64,000 bases of DNA from an uncultured Lentibacter sp. (GCA_947497495.1 CANMGT010000002.1:248001-312000), one strand, 5' to 3'. Numbered from the stretch's first letter, positions 9,446 through 18,326 are shown. The notes: generated by a model from the sequence alone, not told the origin. A program made the numbers and translations.

Positions 9446-10627
9446 ATGAATGGAGCTGATACAGCTTGGATCATTGTCGCTACGGCCCTCGTGCTGTTCA
9501 TGTCACTGCCGGGCCTTGCGCTGTTTTACGGCGGGCTTGTGCGCGCTCGAAATGTGCTCAGCGTTTTCATGCAAGTCTACGCGATTGCCTGTTTGATGAG
9601 CGTGTTGTGGCTGGCGTTTGGCTATTCCATCGCCTTCGGGGAAGGCGGCAGCGGCTATTGGGGCGGCCTGGGCAAGATGTTTCTGATCGGGATCGACGCA
9701 GAGAGCCTGTCAGGCACCCTCCCTGAAATCCTGTTCTTCGCCTTCCAGATGACCTTCGCAATCATCACGCCTGCGCTGATCGTTGGCGCCTATGTGGAGC
9801 GGATCGGCTTTGGCTTTGTGCTGTTGTTTTCGGGCCTTTGGATGCTGCTCTGCTACGCGCCAGTCGTTCACTGGATCTGGGGCGGCGGCATGCTGGCTGA
9901 CGGCGGGATTTTCGGCGAAACGGGCGTGCGCGACTTTGCGGGCGGCATCGTGGTGCACGAAACCGCGGGCATCGCAGCGCTGGTGATCGCCGTGGCCCTT
10001 GGCCCTCGCCGCCACATGACAACCCCGCCGCACAACCCCGGTTATGTGTTCATCGGGGCGGCGATGCTTTGGGTTGGCTGGTTTGGCTTTAACGGCGGCT
10101 CACAGCTTGCCGCAGACGGCGGCGCGGCTATGGCGCTGACGGTTACGCATATCTCGGCGGCGACAGCCTCGCTCACATGGGCGCTTTGGGAAGTGGTGAA
10201 GTATGGCAAGGCTTCGCTTGTCGGCATCGTCACCGGCACGATCGCTGGCCTCGCCTCTATCACACCGGCCTCGGGCTTTGTCGGCCCGCTTGAGGCGCTT
10301 CTTATCGGCGGTGTTGCCGGCATCCTCTGCCAGGAGGCTGTCACGGTGATCCGCAACAAGCTCAAGATCGACGACACACTGGATGTCTTCGCCGTTCACG
10401 GTGTTGGCGGCATCTTCGGCACCATCATGATCGCGGTGTTTGGCGCGGGCACTTGGGCTGCACAGCTGGGCGGCTTGGCTGTTGTCGGCGTGTTCACCTT
10501 CGTCGTCAGCTATGCGCTGGTGAAGCTCTGCGCGCTGATCACGCCTCTGCGGGTTGATCAGGAAACCGAAGTCAACGGTCTTGATCTGGCCGTGCACGGT
10601 GAGCGCGCTTATGACCACGCGTCGTAA
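9446..10627 (+). CDS. amtB: Ammonium transporter (Amt family)
   Basis: Eleven-helix trimeric inner-membrane channel for ammonium/ammonia. It has 393 residues, with GGAGG 8 nt before the ATG. Family landmarks are the N-terminal PGLALFYGGLVRARN, the conserved VVHWIWGGG, the Asp in RDFAGG followed by the first pore His (VVHETAG), and the second pore His in VFAVHGVGGIFGT. There is no cleavable signal peptide. No glnK/PII gene is adjacent, unlike the usual glnK-amtB operon. The upstream gap carries the boxes shared with the ntr operon. A strong terminator follows. Confidence 0.95.
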   Translation: MNGADTAWIIVATALVLFMSLPGLALFYGGLVRARNVLSVFMQVYAIACLMSVLWLAFGYSIAFGEGGSGYWGGLGKMFLIGIDAESLSGTLPEILFFAFQMTFAIITPALIVGAYVERIGFGFVLLFSGLWMLLCYAPVVHWIWGGGMLADGGIFGETGVRDFAGGIVVHETAGIAALVIAVALGPRRHMTTPPHNPGYVFIGAAMLWVGWFGFNGGSQLAADGGAAMALTVTHISAATASLTWALWEVVKYGKASLVGIVTGTIAGLASITPASGFVGPLEALLIGGVAGILCQEAVTVIRNKLKIDDTLDVFAVHGVGGIFGTIMIAVFGAGTWAAQLGGLAVVGVFTFVVSYALVKLCALITPLRVDQETEVNGLDLAVHGERAYDHAS

Positions 10628-10677
10628 GTTAGCCGGCAGGTAAGTTTGCCGACAGTGAGCCTACCATGGCAACAAAG

Positions 10678-10707
10678 CGGGCGCTACTTCGGCGCCCGTT
10701 TTATTTT
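10678..10707 (+). terminator. Rho-independent terminator after amtB
   Basis: Stem CGGGCGC (10678-10684) with GCGCCCG (10692-10698), a 7-nt loop, followed by TTTTATTTT. The run of T overlaps the last codons of the convergent MmgE/PrpD gene. Confidence 0.85.
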
Positions 10708-11978
10708 GTGATCTCGGTGAGAAGCGCTGGCAAGTCACCCGCCTGTATCACGCTCCAGTAGCGCGCAGCGATGCCCTGCCCCAAAGCCGTATCGCCCTTG
10801 CTCAGCAGCTTTTGCAGGCGGGTCTCATAAGGCAGCGGCGCGGTCAGATCGTGCTCAAAGCTCTGCGTTTGCCCGCCCCATGTCAGTGACACGAAAGTTG
10901 CTTCTTCAGAGATCGCCTCATCGGCGACGACATGAACACGCGCCTGCAAGGACTGCGTTTCTGCGCTGATCGGGAACAGGCCTTTCAGGGCCGCCTCATC
11001 AAAGCCCTGCCCGCCATTTTGCATCAGCAAAGCCGCCAGCGCCTTGTAGGAGAACTTCGCCTCCAAGTGGTCAACGGGCGCAGGTTTGTTGCACACGCTC
11101 ATCCAGCGCGGATGGGTTTTGATCAGCACATGGTCTGGCGTGCCCGCGCGGTGCTGCAAGCCCGCCATGAGCGCCTCAATGGCGGCATGGGTTCCATGGC
11201 AACAAGGGTGAAACTTATGGGTGACCTCTTCAAACAGCCATGTCGCGCCAAACCCGTCAAAGCCGCACATGTCGGCTTGCCCGTGGTGCGTGGCGCAAAG
11301 CGCGTCGAGTGCGTTTTCGGCCCCAAAGAGCCCCGCCTCGGCCATGAGCGCTGCCTCAACCCCGTTGGCCGCCGCCATCCCCGCATTCACAGGTTTCATT
11401 GGCGTGCCGAACTGCGCCTTGAGGCCCGCCGCAAAGCCCGCGGCGTTTGTAAGGGCGGCGCGCACATCAGGCAGGCCAGCCGCAACGCTCGCCGCAACGG
11501 CGGCGCCGATCGCGCCCGCTGTCGCCGTCTGATGAAAGCCGATCTGGTAGTGATCACGTCCAAGCCAGACGCCTGTGCGGGTGGCGGCTTCGGCCCCCAG
11601 AAGAGCCGCGCGCAAAACTGTTTCAAAACATGCGCAACGGGCCTGCCCCATGGCCAGCGCGGCGGGGATAACCACAGTGCTGACATGGCCGATATGGGCA
11701 AAATGCGTGTCGTCATAGTCAAGCGCATGGCTGACAGTGCCATTGGCCAAAGCCGCGATGCGTGCAGAGGTCGTACCACCAAAAAACAGCGCCGCTGCGC
11801 CCTGCCCCTGCGTGTTCGCATAGGCCAAAGCGTTTTGCGCAACCGCGTCGCTGTGTGCTGCGCGCGACACGACAAGCCAGTCAAGCAAACAAAGCCGCAT
11901 GACAGCCAAGGCGCTTTCAGGCAGCACGGCCTCGCGCTGATCGGCGTAAAAGGCGCAGAGCTTGTTGAGCGCGCTCAC
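10701..11978 (-). CDS. MmgE/PrpD family protein
   Basis: Member of the MmgE/PrpD fold family, which includes 2-methylcitrate dehydratase and cis-aconitate decarboxylase. It has 425 residues. Family-like blocks are NGTVSHALDYDDTHFAHIGH, FHQTATAGAIGAA, and KFHPCCHGTHAAIEAL. There is no prpB or prpC neighbour, so a role in the methylcitrate cycle is not supported; the substrate is unknown. The start overlaps the end of the COQ10-like gene by 4 nt, implying translational coupling. It converges on amtB. Confidence 0.85.
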   Translation of the reverse strand: MSALNKLCAFYADQREAVLPESALAVMRLCLLDWLVVSRAAHSDAVAQNALAYANTQGQGAAALFFGGTTSARIAALANGTVSHALDYDDTHFAHIGHVSTVVIPAALAMGQARCACFETVLRAALLGAEAATRTGVWLGRDHYQIGFHQTATAGAIGAAVAASVAAGLPDVRAALTNAAGFAAGLKAQFGTPMKPVNAGMAAANGVEAALMAEAGLFGAENALDALCATHHGQADMCGFDGFGATWLFEEVTHKFHPCCHGTHAAIEALMAGLQHRAGTPDHVLIKTHPRWMSVCNKPAPVDHLEAKFSYKALAALLMQNGGQGFDEAALKGLFPISAETQSLQARVHVVADEAISEEATFVSLTWGGQTQSFEHDLTAPLPYETRLQKLLSKGDTALGQGIAARYWSVIQAGDLPALLTEITK

Positions 11979-12418
11979 CCGTAAAGCTCGTCGGCGCGAG
12001 CCTCAAAGGCTTTCACGATCCGCTTCATCGCGTCAAAAAAGAACAGGCCCGCAGCTTTTTGTAGGATCACATTCTTGAACTCGAAGTCGACATCAAACGC
12101 GACTTCGCAGCCTGCATCCGTGTCATTGAACACCCAGTTCGAGCGCAAATACTTGAACGGCCCGTCGAGGTATTCTGTTTCGATGCGCATGGCGTCATTG
12201 AACAGTCCGACGCGGCTGCCAAAGCGCTCGCGAAACACCTGAAAGCCGATGACCAAGTCTGCCAGCATCACCTCGCCGCCCTCACAAGGCGTCACCGAGC
12301 GCACCCGCGCCGCCGAGCACCACGGCAGAAACTCGGGGTAGCGCGCCACGTCGGCGACAAGCGCATACATCTGCTCTGCACTGTAGGGCAATGTTCGGGT
12401 TTCTGCGTGCTTTGGCAT
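11975..12418 (-). CDS. COQ10/RatA-like START-domain protein
   Basis: Protein of 147 residues of the polyketide cyclase/START family that includes mitochondrial Coq10 and bacterial RatA. Typical features are the N-terminal [27 protein letters not shown] and the C-terminal [20 protein letters not shown]. In alphaproteobacteria the likely role is binding ubiquinone or its precursors to support respiration; the RatA ribosome-inhibitor label used in enterobacteria is less fitting. It lies in an operon with the MmgE/PrpD gene and is divergent from hpt, whose start is 70 nt away. Confidence 0.88.
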   Translation of the reverse strand: MPKHAETRTLPYSAEQMYALVADVARYPEFLPWCSAARVRSVTPCEGGEVMLADLVIGFQVFRERFGSRVGLFNDAMRIETEYLDGPFKYLRSNWVFNDTDAGCEVAFDVDFEFKNVILQKAAGLFFFDAMKRIVKAFEARADELYG

Positions 12419-12488
12419 GTCGCCTCGTTTTAGCGTTGCGGGTGGCTCACGGTTTCGTATGCTGGCGTCAGAAAATCAAGGGGGTAGC

Positions 12489-13037
12489 ATGCCGCATCGA
12501 CCATATGTGATCGACGTAATGATCTCGGCCAAGACGATTGCCGCGCGCATTGAAGAGTTGAGCCGCGCCATCGAGCAAGAGTTCAAGGACACTGACAAGC
12601 TGGTGGTTGTCGGGCTGCTGCGGGGCTCGTTTGTGTTTATCGCCGACCTCGTGCGCGAGATAGATATGCCCATTGAAGTCGACTTTCTGGAAGCATCGTC
12701 TTACGGAGACGGCATGGAAAGCAGCCGCGAAGTGCGCATTCTGAAAGACATTCGCGGCCAGATCGAAGGCCGTGATGTGCTGGTCGTCGAAGACATCGTC
12801 GATACGGGCTACACGCTTGATCACGTGATCCATCTGCTGCAAAGCCGCCACCCGCGCAAGCTGCGCACCATTGCGCTGCTCGACAAGCCCACACGCCGCG
12901 AGACGGGTGTTAAGGCTGACTGGATCGGCTTTGAGATCCCCGATGAGTTTGTCGTCGGCTATGGCATCGACTTTGCACAGCGCAACCGCAACCTGCCCTA
13001 CATCGGCAAAGTGCGCTTCACCGGAGACGCCGGGTGA
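12489..13037 (+). CDS. hpt: Hypoxanthine phosphoribosyltransferase
   Basis: Purine salvage enzyme that converts hypoxanthine/guanine and PRPP to nucleotides. I chose the ATG at 12489 because GGGGG lies just upstream and the product (182 residues) begins where the family does; the open frame extends to 12417 but that part looks non-coding. The PRPP-binding motif [17 protein letters not shown] is present, with the conserved [13 protein letters not shown] and the C-terminal [17 protein letters not shown]. The stop overlaps the start of the next small gene by 1 nt. Confidence 0.93.
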   Translation: MPHRPYVIDVMISAKTIAARIEELSRAIEQEFKDTDKLVVVGLLRGSFVFIADLVREIDMPIEVDFLEASSYGDGMESSREVRILKDIRGQIEGRDVLVVEDIVDTGYTLDHVIHLLQSRHPRKLRTIALLDKPTRRETGVKADWIGFEIPDEFVVGYGIDFAQRNRNLPYIGKVRFTGDAG

Positions 13038-13219
13038 TGAGCCCGTTTCACTGGCTGCGCATGGCCAAATGGGCGCGCCACCCGCCGTCAGCCGCGCGCG
13101 TCAAGCTGGTGTTTGCCGTGGTCGCGGCTTGTCTTGTGCTCGTCGCTGTGGAGCGTTTCATAGGCTGGCCCGACGCGCTGACGCTGGAAAAACAGCCGCG
13201 CATCCGGATTCGCCCCTAA
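13037..13219 (+). CDS. Small single-pass membrane protein downstream of hpt
   Basis: Predicted 60-residue protein. Its ATG overlaps the hpt stop (TGATG), so translation is likely coupled. One hydrophobic segment (VKLVFAVVAACLVLVAVERF, about residues 23-42) follows a basic N-terminus, giving a cytoplasm-in orientation, and the C-terminus is short and basic. No motif points to a function. It converges on the LysR gene with a 4-nt overlap. The coupling and the clear membrane helix argue that it is real. Confidence 0.7.
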   Translation: MSPFHWLRMAKWARHPPSAARVKLVFAVVAACLVLVAVERFIGWPDALTLEKQPRIRIRP

Positions 13220-14088
13220 CCGCCTGCCAGACGGTCTCTTTGACGAAGCATAAAGCTGCCCAAGCGCTTCTGGACGGCCCGCATCCGCGGAGTTTGCCGC
13301 AAGTCCCTATGCGTCAGCACCCAAATAGGCACCCGCGCGTTTTTTAAAGGCTCCGAGCGGCGCTCAAGCCCCACAGCGGCATCTCCGATAAAACAGGGCA
13401 GCAAAACCTGCCCAAGGCCCAGAAGCGCAAGTTCGCGCAGAACGACAAAGCTGTCAGCCGTGGCGACGGGAACAACATCAGGGTAGCTGTCGCGCAGCCA
13501 TTGCGCCGCCGCCGAGCGCAAAAGCGGGCCACCAAGCCCTAGCCAAGCCTTGGGCGCGCCCGCTCGCGCGTAGACAGCAAAGCCGAGTTCCGCGACGACT
13601 TCACCTGTCAGCATCGACGGCAGAGACAAGGCCGGACGCAGGGCGATGTCGGCTTCAAGGCGGGCAAAATCAATGTGGTCGTTGGAGCACATAAGCTCGA
13701 CACTCAAAGCATTGCCTGTTGTGTTCACCTCAGAGACAAAAGCGGGCAACACAGCCTGACAAAACGTATCGGTAGACGACAGGCGCACAATGCCTGTGAG
13801 CGCCTCGTCGCTTCCCTGCATCAACCGTTCAACCGACAAAACCGCTTCTTGCACCTCGCGAGCCGCGTCAAGCACAGCGCGTTTTTCTTCCAGCAGCGCA
13901 TAGCCATGGCTTCGTCGCTCAAATACCTGGCCGCCATGCTGCGCTTCAAAACTGGCAATCCGGCGCAGAACCGTCGCATGGTTGACGCCCAACAGCCGCG
14001 CGGCGGCGCTTATCGTGCCGGTGTCGGCCACCGCAAGCACATAGCGCAGGTCATCCCAGTTTTGCTTATGGCTCAATTGTTTGTGCAT
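13216..14088 (-). CDS. LysR-type transcriptional regulator
   Basis: 290 residues. The N-terminal winged helix-turn-helix (DDLRYVLAVADTGTISAAARLLGVNHATVLRRIASFE) is of the LysR type, and the C-terminal part is a ligand-binding domain. It is divergent from the cytochrome c'-like gene with a 96-bp gap, so it may control that gene, its own expression or both. The inducer is not evident. In the family this subtype, with NHATVLRRI in the recognition helix, is often annotated only as a LysR-family regulator. Confidence 0.88.
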   Translation of the reverse strand: MHKQLSHKQNWDDLRYVLAVADTGTISAAARLLGVNHATVLRRIASFEAQHGGQVFERRSHGYALLEEKRAVLDAAREVQEAVLSVERLMQGSDEALTGIVRLSSTDTFCQAVLPAFVSEVNTTGNALSVELMCSNDHIDFARLEADIALRPALSLPSMLTGEVVAELGFAVYARAGAPKAWLGLGGPLLRSAAAQWLRDSYPDVVPVATADSFVVLRELALLGLGQVLLPCFIGDAAVGLERRSEPLKNARVPIWVLTHRDLRQTPRMRAVQKRLGSFMLRQRDRLAGG

Positions 14089-14184
14089 AAATACGCAGCC
14101 CTGTGTGAATTTTACGAGTTCATTCGTTTAAATAGCACAGATAACATGGAACTCATAGATGCACCCCTTCATCAGGAGACAACC

Positions 14185-14670
14185 ATGCAGCATTTCAAAA
14201 TTCTCGCAGCAGGCTTCGGGCTTGCGGCCCTTCTCGGAACCGTCGCTGCCAGTGACAACCACGCGGACGAAGCCATGATGCGCGCCGTAAAGGCACGTCA
14301 GGCACAGATGCAGCTCTATGCCTTCAATCTTGGAACGCTGGGCGCTATGGCGAAAGGCGAAGCCGACTACAATGCCGACGCCGCCAGCGCCGCTGCGGGC
14401 AACCTTGCCAAGCTCTCCAGCCTTAACGCAATGGCGCAGTGGCCCGCTGGTTCGGATACCGAAAGCCTCGGGCGCGAGGCCACAGGCGCACTGCCCGCGA
14501 TCTGGGCCGAGGGGTCGGACGTTGGCAGTAAAGCCAAGGCTCTCAGTGACGCCGCAGCAGCTATGGACGCGGTTGCGGGCCAAGGGATTGACGCGTTGCG
14601 CGGCGCCATTGGCCCAGTCGGCGCGTCTTGCGGAGGGTGCCACAAGGTGTATCGTCAATCCGACAGCTAG
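14185..14670 (+). CDS. Periplasmic cytochrome c' family protein
   Basis: 161 residues. The ATG at 14185 has AGGAG 7-8 nt upstream; the frame is open much further upstream but that is the shadow of the LysR gene. A signal peptide (residues 1-22, HFKILAAGFGLAALLGTVAA) is followed by a helical domain ending in a single heme site, CGGCHKVYR, close to the C-terminus. The position of this heme motif is diagnostic of class II cytochromes c (cytochrome c'). Members bind NO or carry electrons in the periplasm. It is 60 nt upstream of the diheme cytochrome gene, probably in one operon. Confidence 0.85.
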   Translation: MQHFKILAAGFGLAALLGTVAASDNHADEAMMRAVKARQAQMQLYAFNLGTLGAMAKGEADYNADAASAAAGNLAKLSSLNAMAQWPAGSDTESLGREATGALPAIWAEGSDVGSKAKALSDAAAAMDAVAGQGIDALRGAIGPVGASCGGCHKVYRQSDS

Positions 14671-14730
14671 GTTAAAGCTGCGCGGGGCAGACCTCGCGCA
14701 GCGCAGCAAGCCAGTTGAGTGGAGGACAAA

Positions 14731-15633
14731 ATGCGCAAACTCACGATACGCCTAATCGCGATTGGACTGTTGGGCCTGTTCGCTTTCTGGAAACTCACGG
14801 CCCCCAAAACACTGCCCGAAGCCGCGATTGCCGATTTGCTCGGCGATGCGGTCAACGGCGAGCAGGTATTCTGGGCCGCTGGCTGTGCTTCGTGCCATGC
14901 AGCCCCCGAGGCCGAGGGCGACGCCAAACTCATCCTTGCAGGCGGGCAGCGCTTCCCCTCCCCGTTTGGCACGTTCATCGCTCCCAATATTTCACCAGAC
15001 GCGACGCAAGGCATCGGCGGCTGGAGCGTGCATGACCTCGCCAACGCGATGGTCTATGGCACCTCGCCTGAAGGGCAGCACTATTATCCGGCCTTTCCCT
15101 ACGCCTCCTACTCGCGGATGAAACTGCGCGGTACAGGCCTGCAAGACATCGCCGACTTGCACGCCTACTTGCAAACCCTGCCCGCGTCAGACGTTGCCAG
15201 CCGGCCCCACGAGCTTGGATTTCCGTTTAACATCCGCCGTGGCCTTGGGCTTTGGAAGCGCGCGTTTGTTGACGATTACTGGGTTGCCAGCGAGCCACTC
15301 GACGACCCCTCGCTGCAACGCGGGCGCTATCTTGTCGAAGCTCTGGGCCACTGCGCCGAATGCCACACGCCGCGCAACATCGCGGGCGGCATGCTCTATG
15401 ACAAATGGTTGAAAGGCGCGCCTGACCCGTCCGGCAAAGGCCGCGTGCCCGCCATCCACGCGCTTGACTGGAGCGCAACAGACATCGCCTATTACCTTGA
15501 GAGCGGCTTTACGCCCGATTACGACAGCGCTGGTGGCCACATGGTCAACGTGGTTGAAAACATGAGCAAACTCCCCGCACAAGACCGAGCGGCCATTGCG
15601 GCCTATCTCAAGGCGCTTTCGGCTGACGACTAA
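14731..15633 (+). CDS. Diheme c-type cytochrome
   Basis: 300 residues. The ATG at 14731 has GGAGG 6-7 nt upstream. An N-terminal uncleaved or cleaved hydrophobic segment (IRLIAIGLLGLFAFWKLT) directs export. Two CXXCH sites are present: CASCHAAPEA near residue 55 and CAECHTPRN near residue 210. Each has the downstream context of a class I cytochrome c domain, so it is a two-domain electron carrier resembling the small subunits of alcohol/aldehyde or sorbitol dehydrogenases. It is co-directional with the cytochrome c' gene, and its stop overlaps the stop of the convergent cytochrome b gene by 4 nt. Confidence 0.87.
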   Translation: MRKLTIRLIAIGLLGLFAFWKLTAPKTLPEAAIADLLGDAVNGEQVFWAAGCASCHAAPEAEGDAKLILAGGQRFPSPFGTFIAPNISPDATQGIGGWSVHDLANAMVYGTSPEGQHYYPAFPYASYSRMKLRGTGLQDIADLHAYLQTLPASDVASRPHELGFPFNIRRGLGLWKRAFVDDYWVASEPLDDPSLQRGRYLVEALGHCAECHTPRNIAGGMLYDKWLKGAPDPSGKGRVPAIHALDWSATDIAYYLESGFTPDYDSAGGHMVNVVENMSKLPAQDRAAIAAYLKALSADD

Positions 15634-16310
15634 CGCAGCCGCCCCGGCTCGTTGGTTTCGAGGTAGGCTTCTTGCTCCGCTGTGAGTTCGATCTCGTCAT
15701 AGCCCGTGATCATCGGCTTCACGTGGCTGCGAAAGCCGTGGCCGACTGTCAGCATGTAAACATGCACAACTACAAAGGCCGCGATCACATAGGCGCTCAG
15801 GATGTGCAGGTTGGCGATCACCCAGATCCAGAAGCTGGCGTTGCCAACACTGTCTGCCCAGAAATTATAAGTCAGATAGAGCAGCCCCGTGCTCCAGATC
15901 GCGGGGAAGACAAACCACTTCAGGCCAAAGTATGTGGCCGCTTGCAGAGGGTTGTGCTTGCGCCAGAACATCTTTTTGTAAGGGTGCTCTTCACCCTTGA
16001 AAACGCCCCATGCGTAAAACTTCGCAACCTCGATGAGCCCTTCGATCTTCGGGATAAACTGCTTCCACGTGCCTGTCGTGAACAACCAGAACGTCGCGAA
16101 CACCCAGAGCGCCAGCAGCGTCAAAGCGGCGACGGTGTGCAGCATCACCGCAGGGCCGAACGGCACCAGACTGTGGATACCGCTAATGGCAAGGCCCGTG
16201 AACAGCAGCACCATGATCAGCGCCATCTGCGCCCAATGCCAGAGCCGCTCGAACAGCGGGTAAACTTTCACACAGCGCGCGTGCAGCTCGGTTTTCGTTG
16301 CATCAGACAT
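15630..16310 (-). CDS. Cytochrome b (b561-type) subunit, partner of the octaheme cytochrome
   Basis: 226 residues from the ATG at 16310. The open frame continues upstream inside the octaheme gene, but family-like sequence begins here (KVYPLFERLWHWAQMALI). Four or more membrane helices carry histidines for two hemes b (RLWHW; LHTVAALTLLAL; NLHILSAYVIAAFVVVHVYML). Such proteins exchange electrons between quinol and periplasmic cytochromes. It directly follows the octaheme gene (1 nt apart), so the pair should form one quinol-linked reductase complex. Confidence 0.88.
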   Translation of the reverse strand: MSDATKTELHARCVKVYPLFERLWHWAQMALIMVLLFTGLAISGIHSLVPFGPAVMLHTVAALTLLALWVFATFWLFTTGTWKQFIPKIEGLIEVAKFYAWGVFKGEEHPYKKMFWRKHNPLQAATYFGLKWFVFPAIWSTGLLYLTYNFWADSVGNASFWIWVIANLHILSAYVIAAFVVVHVYMLTVGHGFRSHVKPMITGYDEIELTAEQEAYLETNEPGRLR

Positions 16311-16311
16311 C

Positions 16312-17943
16312 TCAGTGCTCCCTGTTTTTGCGGCCAATGATGCGCAGTGCGATATGGGCAAGCACACCGGCAATGGCCGCCAACACCATGGCGATGCCAA
16401 GCAAGGACGCGGTGCCAAAGGGGCGCGTACCGGGCATGTGCACACCGGGCACCCCGGACAGGCGGCCGTCTTTGGCATGACAACTTTCACAGTCCAGCGC
16501 TTGCTCTGCGGGCGCCACCATGTGGGTGATCGGCCAATACATATGCGTGTCGACAAAGCCGAATTCGCCTGAATACTCTTCGCCAGCGGCTTTCATGCCC
16601 GCCTCAATGGCTTTGGCCCAGTCAAAGTTTGTCCAGAGCGCTGTGTCGGTGTCCGGCCCCCAAACATGGGTAAAGACCAGCTTGTTGTTGACGCTGTCAT
16701 AGGGCTGACGGCCCTGCATCTGCTTGAAAGGCCAGATCCGAGACACACCATCGCCGCGCGCGCCTTTGATGGCGTTGACCTCGACAGTTTTGCTCGGGTC
16801 AATATTGCGCTCACGGGTGGTGTATTCCACCTGCCCGTCAAACCACGCGTAGTAAGGCACAACATTTTCACCGTAATCAAAGTTGCCCTTGGTCGAGAGA
16901 TAGGTGTGAAGCTTTTCGCCCGTTGACGAGGTGTAGTTGTCCTCGTGGATAGGCTTGCCCTCGGCGTCAAGCTTGCCAGCTGTTGACCAGTCCCAAAGTG
17001 TTTTGGTTGGCACTCCGCCCTTGGCAAACTCGGGGATATGGCATGTCTGGCAGGCCAGCATGTCGGTGTGGTTGTTCAGTTTAGCGCCCATCAGGCTGCT
17101 GGGGTGCGGCTCGGTTCCGTGGCAGCTCTGGCATGTCGCCACATCGCGCCGCTCGCCGGGTTTGAGCGTCGCACTATGCGCGTCTGACGCCATTACATTG
17201 TAGCGCGAGCCTGACCATTGGTGTTGGCTTGAGACGTGACATGTCGCGCATGTCATGTTCTCGCCGTCCGGCGACATATGCACATCAACGTCGCGCGACG
17301 GGTTATAAAGCGCTGACGACAAGTCGCCGTGTTTCACGTTGTCACCACCGCCACCATAGAAGTGGCAGTTGCCGCAGTTTTCACGGGTCGGCGCACCGAC
17401 GCTTTGCGCGGCTTTTACAAGGTCAACGGCCCAAGCCTTGGCACCTGTGATCGTCTTGGCCTTTGGCGACACCGGATCAAGCGGCGGGTGCCCCGCCCCT
17501 GTAGATGTCTTGGTATACTGGCCTGAGGTGTCATGGCAAACGAGGCAGTCAGCCGTCACCTCCTGATCTTGCGGCGCCTTTGACATGTCGTCCCAGCCGT
17601 AGCCCGCGTGACAACTTGTGCAGCGCGCTTCGTTGCCGACAACGTTGCCACAAAACGCGTTCACGACATTGCGTTTGCCAAGCTTCTGGCCAGTTGTCGG
17701 GTGGTCATACTCCCACGTGAAGTGAATGGAGTGCATGAACTGGTCGTCAGCCTGCGTGTGACAACTTACGCAGGCTTCTGTGACTTCAGGGCCAGACTTG
17801 AAGTCTTGCTGCAGGATCTTGAACTTGCTGTGATCGGCGGTCGAGGTGATCGGCTGGCTTTGTTGCGCATCGGCGGCTGCGGCGGCAAAAATGCCGCCCA
17901 GAACGGCAGCAAACCCAAGCGCGGTGATAGTTCTTTTCAGCAC
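16312..17943 (-). CDS. Octaheme c-type cytochrome, tetrathionate reductase (Otr) family
   Basis: 543 residues. I chose the GTG at 17943, preceded by AAAGGGG, because it places a normal signal peptide (LKRTITALGFAAVLGGIFAA) at the N-terminus; an ATG 42 nt upstream is the alternative. Eight CXXCH sites are visible (CVSCH, CTSCH, CLVCH, CGNCH, CATCH, CQSCH, CQTCH, CESCH). The C-terminus has a membrane anchor (SLLGIAMVLAAIAGVLAHIAL) and a basic tail. Shewanella Otr reduces tetrathionate, nitrite and hydroxylamine in vitro; the physiological substrate here is unknown. An FNR-type site lies upstream. Confidence 0.9.
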   Translation of the reverse strand: MLKRTITALGFAAVLGGIFAAAAADAQQSQPITSTADHSKFKILQQDFKSGPEVTEACVSCHTQADDQFMHSIHFTWEYDHPTTGQKLGKRNVVNAFCGNVVGNEARCTSCHAGYGWDDMSKAPQDQEVTADCLVCHDTSGQYTKTSTGAGHPPLDPVSPKAKTITGAKAWAVDLVKAAQSVGAPTRENCGNCHFYGGGGDNVKHGDLSSALYNPSRDVDVHMSPDGENMTCATCHVSSQHQWSGSRYNVMASDAHSATLKPGERRDVATCQSCHGTEPHPSSLMGAKLNNHTDMLACQTCHIPEFAKGGVPTKTLWDWSTAGKLDAEGKPIHEDNYTSSTGEKLHTYLSTKGNFDYGENVVPYYAWFDGQVEYTTRERNIDPSKTVEVNAIKGARGDGVSRIWPFKQMQGRQPYDSVNNKLVFTHVWGPDTDTALWTNFDWAKAIEAGMKAAGEEYSGEFGFVDTHMYWPITHMVAPAEQALDCESCHAKDGRLSGVPGVHMPGTRPFGTASLLGIAMVLAAIAGVLAHIALRIIGRKNREH

Positions 17944-18017
17944 AGCAGACCCCTTTGGATGTCGAGCCTTGAGAGACTCTCTCACAGGAACCCTATTGCG
18001 CGAGTCGCATGCCGTAT

Positions 18018-18031
18018 TTGATATATCTCAA
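18018..18031. promoter_or_regulatory. FNR/FnrL-type site upstream of the octaheme operon
   Basis: TTGAT-ATAT-CTCAA matches the FNR-family consensus TTGAT-N4-ATCAA with one mismatch. It lies about 75 nt upstream of the chosen start of the octaheme gene. The surrounding sequence is locally AT-rich, as expected for a promoter. This predicts low-oxygen induction. Confidence 0.55.
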
Positions 18032-18176
18032 ATTGGTAATATTTATTAGGAGTGATACAAAGCCTTCCGCGCCTTGTGCCTGTTTCCTCATGGCCTACGT
18101 AGACACCCTGAACAGCGCCACGAGCTTAGGCTTCTGACGCAATCTATTGCTGGCGCGGCTCGCAGTGCTGACGTGC

Positions 18177-18323
18177 TTAACGCCCCAGAAAAGGCGCCCT
18201 TACAAGTAAGCCAATGAAGATAAGAACCATCGCCTCTCTTTGCGTGACGTAGCCTAAATATATGGCAAGCAATGCCAACGCGACCCAAGCCAAACAGGCA
18301 ACTGATACCCCCCTGCCTGTCAT
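18177..18323 (-). CDS. 48-residue two-helix membrane protein downstream of lipA
   Basis: Short frame of 48 codons, ATG at 18323, only 3 nt after the lipA stop. The product has two hydrophobic segments (residues 6-26, VSVACLAWVALALLAIYLGY, and 32-41, MVLIFIGLLV) joined by the polar turn TQRE, then a basic end. The close coupling to lipA and the clean hydrophobic pattern support a real gene. It has no recognisable family. An overlapping longer frame in another phase looks random. Confidence 0.5.
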   Translation of the reverse strand: MTGRGVSVACLAWVALALLAIYLGYVTQREAMVLIFIGLLVRAPFLGR

Positions 18324-18326
18324 CCG

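Noticed and set aside
18088..18288. 66-codon minus-strand frame downstream of lipA
   Set aside because: Overlaps the better-supported 48-codon membrane-protein frame in another phase; its peptide is Cys/Arg/Ser-rich and looks random.
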